Assembly (NCBI GenBank): GCA_030614945.1 | Contig: JAUXAH010000163.1 | Location: forward strand, 1-5,096 | DNA from: Phycisphaerae bacterium | GTDB lineage: Bacteria; Planctomycetota; Phycisphaerae; Sedimentisphaerales; SG8-4 | Length of the DNA: 5,096 bases | Reading direction: 5' to 3' | Shown here: positions 1 to 3,257 of the stretch, piece by piece | Layout: every line of letters starts with the position of its first letter | How positions within the stretch are numbered: position 1 is the stretch's first letter | Made by a program: the position numbers and the translations under genes | Notes under the pieces: model-generated | Database searches by the model: none | Told to the model about the DNA's origin: nothing | The model's input: the letters and a program-made list of their open reading frames with translations, nothing else

Positions 1-410
1 AGAAACAATCCCGGCTCAACCGCCAGACGCAGCGAGTTTGATTCGCAAATTGAAACCGCATCAGGCCCGATTATATCGAGCAGAGCGGCCAATCCTTCTT
101 CGAGGTGTGTCTTCATAACACGCAGCCAGAAAACCTGACTCGCACCTGCTGCCAGAAGTCTCGCCGTATCCTTGTCCGAACTGCGGTCGGTCTCTTCCGT
201 AATGTAAAAATTTCCATCGAGCGACGAGCAGACTCCGCACCCCTGACCGCCGCGGGGACATTGTCCGTCTCGTTCCTCTATAGCAGTAACCTTTATTCCT
301 GTGATGTCCCTGTCTTTGCTGAATTTTTTAATAAGCGCACAGGCCAGCTCGGTCTTGCCCGTTTTTCTGCCGGCAGAGCCAATCATCAACATTCCATCGA
401 GCTTGAACAT
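1..410 (-). CDS. P-loop NTPase with Cys cluster, MobB-like (3' end outside window)
   Basis: The first 136 codons of a gene that runs off the left edge. Near the N-terminus is a Walker A loop, AGRKTGKT (residues 13-20), that fits [AG]x4GK[ST]. A Cys cluster follows: C51, C58 and C61 in CPRGGQGCGVC (CX6CX2C), suited to binding a metal or Fe-S cluster. Next come ITEETDR (70-76) and an ESNSLR motif (123-128). The fold resembles the SIMIBI-class P-loop proteins that include MobB, the GTP-binding adaptor of molybdopterin guanine dinucleotide synthesis, but the Cys cluster is not a MobB feature. I recall similar unnamed proteins in anaerobes, with no experimental function that I know of. The start is supported by AGGA five bases before ATG. 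The gene begins 8 bp after the membrane-protein stop, so it is probably co-transcribed with it. The nucleotide-binding role is well supported; the substrate is unknown. Confidence 0.8.
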   Translation of the reverse strand, partial: MFKLDGMLMIGSAGRKTGKTELACALIKKFSKDRDITGIKVTAIEERDGQCPRGGQGCGVCSSLDGNFYITEETDRSSDKDTARLLAAGASQVFWLRVMKTHLEEGLAALLDIIGPDAVSICESNSLRLAVEPGLF

Positions 411-418
411 TTTATTCC

Positions 419-1006
419 TCAACGTATTTGGCGGCGGCGGTTGATGAAACAGGCGAGTGTCGCGGCGATTAGGCCGGCAGTCAGACCGAAGAAGGCATAG
501 CAAATCAGTTTGAACCGGAAGCCGGACACGCCAAACACAAAGTGGGAACCAGGCCCCAAAGGTACGAGTAGTCTCTTGCCCAGGCAAAGCAGGTTAGCGA
601 ACATCGCAGTAATCCCGATGATTGCAATTACCAATAAGGCGGGCATTTTCCTTTTTTCCAGAGAGTTTATAACCACGTCCAAAATAATGCCGGCAAGGCC
701 AATCAGGGGCAAGCCCACCATGCCGCCGGCGAGACGGCCACCAACAGCAAGTGTCGTGAAAGCTGCCGAGAGCGCACCGGCTGTAGTACCTGCTTTGCAG
801 CGCCCAAGCAGACGAGCAATGATGACCGGCGTCATCCAGAAAAGAGACTTGTGTCCGGCCAATCCCAGACCCAGCCGGACAGTGCCTATGAACAGTCCTG
901 CAATAACGCCAGCAGCTACTGATACAACCAGCATCCTTAGCTGATGACTCTTCAAAATGCTATTCCAACGGGCGCCTTTTCTTTCTGTCAACAGGGATCC
1001 ACGCAT
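419..1006 (-). CDS. Small polytopic membrane protein, ECF S-component-like
   Basis: A hydrophobic protein of about 195 residues. Likely membrane segments lie near residues 25-49, 56-68, 73-90, 97-113, 122-142 and 166-188, and the C-terminus is basic (NRRRQIR). A conserved-looking stretch, HKSLFW (52-57), follows the first segment. Size and topology resemble substrate-binding S components of ECF transporters or other small integral membrane proteins, but no family signature settles this. The start is uncertain. ATG at 1006 has GGAG eleven bases upstream. A GTG at 1018, a TTG at 955 and an ATG at 934 are alternatives, and the last two would shorten or remove the overlap with the upstream gene, which ends at 960. 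The context (a ModE-like regulator and a P-loop protein in the same set) makes an oxyanion or cofactor-linked transport role possible, as inference only. Confidence 0.72.
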   Translation of the reverse strand: MRGSLLTERKGARWNSILKSHQLRMLVVSVAAGVIAGLFIGTVRLGLGLAGHKSLFWMTPVIIARLLGRCKAGTTAGALSAAFTTLAVGGRLAGGMVGLPLIGLAGIILDVVINSLEKRKMPALLVIAIIGITAMFANLLCLGKRLLVPLGPGSHFVFGVSGFRFKLICYAFFGLTAGLIAATLACFINRRRQIR

Positions 1007-1682
1007 TTCTTTGTTCACTCCATTCCACTATCAGAACAGCTTTGCCGCTAATGAGCCGGGGCCGTACCCAGCCAAGAGTATCGTATATATCGTCGGGCGT
1101 CGGCTTACGGACAGTAATTTTATATTCAATCGTGATGCCTGATTTATCATAGCTTTTGGCATCGACGCAGCGGGGCAGTTCACGAAGCCCGGGTAAATCG
1201 ATAAAGCGGCCCCCATTACCCTGGGCACGCAGGCCAACGGAGGCAAGCGCGCCTATGACGCCCTGGCAGGAACCTCCAAGACCGCGTAATGGAATCGACG
1301 CAGCCCCGGCCAGACTGAAGGCGTCTTCAGTTTTCAGAACCTTGTTGGTAGCAGCGTCTGCAAATTCTATAATTGGACGCTGGACAGCATCAGCCCGCGC
1401 GATGCAGACGCCCGGGTCGGAGTCCTCCGACGCACGTTGGGACACGAAATCGAATGCAAAAGTCGAGGATTCGATACCATCATCGCACGCAACGGCGATA
1501 CACGCACCGCTGTTGTGTGAAGTGTAGGGAATGGCCGGGTCCACCAGGAACTGGTGCCTTGTTACGCCCAGTTGCTCCATACCCCGTTTTTCACATTCAC
1601 CGGATAGCTGCCGGGCTAACCGGCCGGTACCCGGGCTTGTTTCGTTATCGGTGTCATCAATTCCAATCAATATTAATGTCAT
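960..1682 (-). CDS. TiaS-like N-terminal domain protein (tRNA-Ile2 agmatidine synthetase-related)
   Basis: A 240-residue protein opening with GIDDTDN (7-13) and GTGRLAR (18-24). This is the acidic nucleotide-binding signature at the N-terminus of archaeal TiaS, which uses ATP to attach agmatine to C34 of tRNA-Ile2. Other conserved-looking stretches are TRHQFLVDP (41-49), YTSHNSGACIAV (53-64), a glycine-rich GLGGSCQGVIGALASVGL (134-151) and GNGGRFIDLPGLRELPR (155-171). At 240 residues it stops before the zinc ribbon and OB-fold of full TiaS, and bacteria make lysidine with TilS instead, so tRNA modification is unlikely. I take it to be a bacterial paralogue with an unknown, possibly ATP-dependent, reaction. 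The ATG at 1682 follows the prepilin-like stop by 9 bp; the Shine-Dalgarno is weak (AGG twelve bases upstream). Its 3' end overlaps the predicted start of the membrane protein. Confidence 0.82.
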   Translation of the reverse strand: MTLILIGIDDTDNETSPGTGRLARQLSGECEKRGMEQLGVTRHQFLVDPAIPYTSHNSGACIAVACDDGIESSTFAFDFVSQRASEDSDPGVCIARADAVQRPIIEFADAATNKVLKTEDAFSLAGAASIPLRGLGGSCQGVIGALASVGLRAQGNGGRFIDLPGLRELPRCVDAKSYDKSGITIEYKITVRKPTPDDIYDTLGWVRPRLISGKAVLIVEWSEQRNAWIPVDRKKRRPLE

Positions 1683-1691
1683 AGCAAGTAA

Positions 1692-2339
1692 TTACCTGAA
1701 TTTTTGCCTGGGGCTGGTATATAACATCTGTATCGAACTATCAATAGTGGCATAGTTGACGCCTTTATGAAACCAGTGGTGTGGGGTTGGTCGGCCCCGA
1801 AACCAGCTATCGGAGATGACCCAGGTTTCCGGATGCATGGTGTCCCGCAGGCGGCGGGGCCACTTCACATCTCGTCGCAAAAACCTGCTGATATCACGGT
1901 TGCCGGTGGCCCGCTTGCACGAGTAATAGAAATAGCCCATCACACCCGCGTCAAAATTTTCCTGCGAGTACTTCAATTCAGGGTCGGTTTCACTGGGACA
2001 ATAGTAGTTTTCACCGCTTCCGAGGTAACCATCCAGGGCCGCGAACAAAACAGTATGCGGATTATTAACATCTTCGTAGTCAGGTCCGACCATTGTATCA
2101 ACCGGCAGAGAGCAGTCATTGTCATTAGCGTACAGTAGCACGCTGATGCATACGTTGCGAAGATGTGTTTTGCATATGACAAGCTTGGCCTGATTCCGGG
2201 TCCGGCCCAAAGCGGGAACCAATATCGACAGCAGCAATCCAATAGTTGCTATGGTTACCAGCACTTCAACCAATGTGAAACCAAACCGTCTCGATGAGCG
2301 AAACACCCATGCACATATATAGTTGGCCGGTTTACTCAT
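1692..2339 (-). CDS. Prepilin-like protein with type IV pilin N-terminal methylation motif
   Basis: A 215-residue protein with a short basic leader ending RRFG, then FTLVEVLVTIATIGLLLSIL (21-40): a prepilin peptidase site between G20 and F21, Glu at mature position 5 (E25), and a hydrophobic helix that would anchor it in the inner membrane. The remainder is a small periplasmic domain with Cys at 56, 64 and 76. Near the C-terminus, HHWFHKGVNYATIDSSIQML has the spacing of the H...DG tail common in planctomycete type II secretion-like pseudopilins, but the usual DG is changed to DS. The ATG overlaps the upstream stop as ATGA, and AAGGA lies eight bases upstream, so translation is probably coupled to the modE-like gene. 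Why a pseudopilin sits inside this gene set is unclear. No other secretion or pilus genes are visible here. Confidence 0.85.
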   Translation of the reverse strand: MSKPANYICAWVFRSSRRFGFTLVEVLVTIATIGLLLSILVPALGRTRNQAKLVICKTHLRNVCISVLLYANDNDCSLPVDTMVGPDYEDVNNPHTVLFAALDGYLGSGENYYCPSETDPELKYSQENFDAGVMGYFYYSCKRATGNRDISRFLRRDVKWPRRLRDTMHPETWVISDSWFRGRPTPHHWFHKGVNYATIDSSIQMLYTSPRQKFR

Positions 2340-2755
2340 TTTACAAGTTCCTTGATGTGTCTTTCGTATGCTTTTTCCACCGCCTTTTCGGTATCACCGC
2401 GAAATCTCGTATAAGCTTTGACCCATTTTTTGCCCTGGTCGGTTAGAGTGGTTTGGCCGCCCATACTACCGCCTCGCTGTTTCTCCACCAGGGCGATACT
2501 TAACGCATCCTCCGCCTTCTTCAAGTCGCCCCACGCCTTCCGATAGCTTATCCGCAGCGATTCACTGGCCGCCTTCAACGACCCTTCGGTGTCGATGCTC
2601 TTAAGCAGCCGCCATTTACCGTCGCCGAAAACCCCTTCAACGTCTTTGGTGCTCAGCCACAGTTTAAACCTCGCCCTCAACCCCGTTAGAAGTTCCCGCT
2701 GTTGGCGGGTCTTACGGGGCTGGCGGCTTACTTCTAACGGGGTCAATTTTTTCAT
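2336..2755 (-). CDS. ModE-type winged helix-turn-helix regulator, stand-alone DNA-binding domain
   Basis: 139 residues. From about residue 47 to 118 it matches the N-terminal DNA-binding domain of ModE: LLKSIDTEGSLKAA and the recognition-helix region ISYRKAWGDLKKAE (HTH about 57-82), then the wing VEKQRGGSMGGQTTLTDQG (90-108). ModE represses molybdate uptake genes and activates molybdoenzyme genes on binding molybdate through C-terminal Mop domains. Those domains are absent here, so it cannot sense molybdate in the usual way; several bacteria carry such short forms. The start at 2755 is chosen because AGGAG lies seven bases upstream. A longer frame opening at 2800 would run into the upstream gene and has no such site. 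Residues 5-26 come from an inserted palindromic element (2681-2742 plus a 4-bp repeat), outside the conserved domain. The gene follows the Cys-rich gene by 20 bp. Confidence 0.85.
   Translation of the reverse strand: MKKLTPLEVSRQPRKTRQQRELLTGLRARFKLWLSTKDVEGVFGDGKWRLLKSIDTEGSLKAASESLRISYRKAWGDLKKAEDALSIALVEKQRGGSMGGQTTLTDQGKKWVKAYTRFRGDTEKAVEKAYERHIKELVK
2681..2742. repeat. Palindromic element copy A, inserted in the modE-like gene
   Basis: The ends CCCCGTTAGAAGT (2681-2693) and ACTTCTAACGGGG (2730-2742) are perfect inverted repeats. A smaller hairpin, CCCGC/GCGGG (2695-2699 and 2705-2709), lies inside. The direct repeat TCAA flanks the element at 2677-2680 and 2743-2746, as a target-site duplication would. 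Element plus one TCAA is 66 bp, so the reading frame survives. It encodes TPLE at one end and LLTG at the other on the minus strand. The same element ends occur at 2981-3021 and, as a variant, at 3155-3218. Confidence 0.9.
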
Positions 2756-2762
2756 CTCTTCT

Positions 2763-2767
2763 CTCCT
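2763..2767 (-). promoter_or_regulatory. Shine-Dalgarno site that fixes the modE-like start
   Basis: AGGAG on the minus strand, seven bases before the ATG at 2755. It lies in the 20-bp gap after the Cys-rich gene and is the strongest ribosome site in the window. It decides for the 139-residue form over a longer frame that opens at 2800 inside the preceding gene. Confidence 0.8.
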
Positions 2768-2775
2768 GCCCATTG

Positions 2776-2967
2776 TTAAGAAAAACAGCCAAGCTGACAT
2801 TTGCAGATTCTTATGTTCTGCCGATTACAAATACGCCCAATTTCAATAACTTCTACCTCGAATTCTTTCGCTAATTCAAACGCCTCGGCACACGCCAGCT
2901 TTTTTCTGCCGTCTGTTTCCTGTGCCCGTTCGAGAACGGCGTTAATCAAATCTTCCTCTTTACTCAT
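2776..2967 (-). CDS. 63-residue Cys-rich protein of unknown function
   Basis: A small soluble protein. The N-terminal part appears helical and charged (SKEEDLINAVLERA), then DGRKKLACAEAFELAKEF (19-36), which looks like a helix-turn-helix-like pair of short helices, then IGRICNRQNIRICKCQLGCF (43-62) with Cys at 47, 55, 57 and 61. The Cys-rich tail could bind a metal or an Fe-S cluster, or act in redox. I recall similar short proteins ending in CQLGCF near molybdate or tungstate genes in anaerobic bacteria, but cannot confirm this here and know of no assigned function. The start is supported by AAGGAAG (2973-2979) six bases before ATG. It is the first gene of the minus-strand set, 20 bp before the modE-like gene, which suggests they are made together. 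Confidence 0.75.
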   Translation of the reverse strand: MSKEEDLINAVLERAQETDGRKKLACAEAFELAKEFEVEVIEIGRICNRQNIRICKCQLGCFS

Positions 2968-2972
2968 CTGTG

Positions 2973-2979
2973 CTTCCTT
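2973..2979 (-). promoter_or_regulatory. Shine-Dalgarno site of the Cys-rich gene, next to element copy B
   Basis: AAGGAAG on the minus strand, five to seven bases before the ATG at 2967. Palindromic copy B begins one base upstream of it, so a stable hairpin in the leader would abut the ribosome site and could affect its access. Confidence 0.6.
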
Positions 2980-2980
2980 G

Positions 2981-3021
2981 CCTCGTTAGAAGTCCCTTCG
3001 GGCGTCTTACTTCTAACGGGG
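2981..3021. repeat. Palindromic element copy B, short form, upstream of the Cys-rich gene
   Basis: The ends CCTCGTTAGAAGT (2981-2993) and ACTTCTAACGGGG (3009-3021) pair with a single mismatch. The centre is short (15 bp, with a CCC-TTC-GGG mini-hairpin). It shares CTTACTTCTAACGGGG with copy A, so it looks like a shortened relative. The left flank is CTTG, the same 4 bases that flank copy C, but the right flank is CCCA, so no direct repeat remains. It ends one base from the Shine-Dalgarno of the Cys-rich gene and would fold into a hairpin in that leader RNA. Confidence 0.85.
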
Positions 3022-3073
3022 CCCAGGAACTCTGTCCGGTTATGCAAAACTCGACATATCGAAAACCCCGCTT

Positions 3074-3103
3074 ATAGTACGCTACTTGTCCACTTCAGTC
3101 CAA
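3074..3103 (-). promoter_or_regulatory. Possible promoter of the minus-strand gene set
   Basis: Read on the minus strand, TTGGAC (3103-3098) and TACTAT (3079-3074) are spaced 18 bp apart. Both boxes are imperfect (3/6 and 4/6). If used, the mRNA would begin near 3067 and carry palindromic element copy B in a leader of about 100 bases before the Cys-rich gene. No clear operator or riboswitch was recognised around it. Confidence 0.3.
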
Positions 3104-3154
3104 CCCTTTTGTGAAAATTTCTCCCCCATCACCCGCCGGCAAATTCGGGGCTTG

Positions 3155-3218
3155 CCCCATTAGATGCCTTCCTGGATTAGATGGTTTTTTTCCCAGAAGC
3201 ATTTTGCATCTAACGGGG
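3155..3218. repeat. Palindromic element copy C, GATG/CATC variant, upstream of ligA
   Basis: The ends CCCCATTAGATGC (3155-3167) and GCATCTAACGGGG (3206-3218) pair with one mismatch. The direct repeat CTTG flanks it at 3151-3154 and 3219-3222, part of a longer 10-bp direct repeat CGGGGCTTGC (3146-3155 and 3214-3223). Inside, ATTAGATG occurs a second time (3176-3183), followed by a T7 run (3185-3191) and CCCAGAAG, which pairs imperfectly with CTTCCTGG (3168-3175). The CCCC-TTAGA ... TCTAACGGGG frame is shared with copies A and B; the arm and core sequences differ. Confidence 0.8.
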
Positions 3219-3219
3219 C

Positions 3220-3248
3220 TTGCAAAATGTGCCGGAACAGCATATAAA
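3220..3248 (+). promoter_or_regulatory. Predicted sigma70-type promoter of ligA
   Basis: TTGCAA (3220-3225) and TATAAA (3243-3248) are separated by 17 bp and match the consensus at 4/6 and 5/6 positions. Transcription would start near 3255, only a few bases before the ligA ATG at 3258. That agrees with the lack of a Shine-Dalgarno and suggests a leaderless or nearly leaderless mRNA. The -35 box begins inside the right-hand CTTG flank of palindromic element copy C. Confidence 0.55.
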
Positions 3249-3257
3249 TTAGCTGTT

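Noticed and set aside
510..944. Plus-strand open frame of 144 codons opposite the membrane protein
   Set aside because: Rich in Pro, Arg and Thr with no recognisable domain; it is the antisense shadow of the hydrophobic minus-strand gene.
2756..2800. N-terminal extension of the modE-like gene beginning MSAWLFFLT at 2800
   Set aside because: It overlaps the end of the Cys-rich gene and lacks a ribosome site, while AGGAG sits seven bases before the ATG at 2755.
2681..3218. CRISPR array
   Set aside because: The three repeats are palindromic, differ in length and centre, are unevenly spaced and one lies within a coding gene; there are no regular spacers and no cas genes.
3200..3229. CATTTTGCA/TGCAAAATG hairpin as a transcription terminator
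   Set aside because: No T-run follows it, the stem is AT-rich, and no gene ends nearby on either strand; it spans the element C boundary and may be a by-product.
2968..3257. Riboswitch (for example a molybdenum cofactor RNA) in the divergent intergenic region
   Set aside because: The only strong pairings are the palindromic elements B and C; no conserved riboswitch core was recognised.
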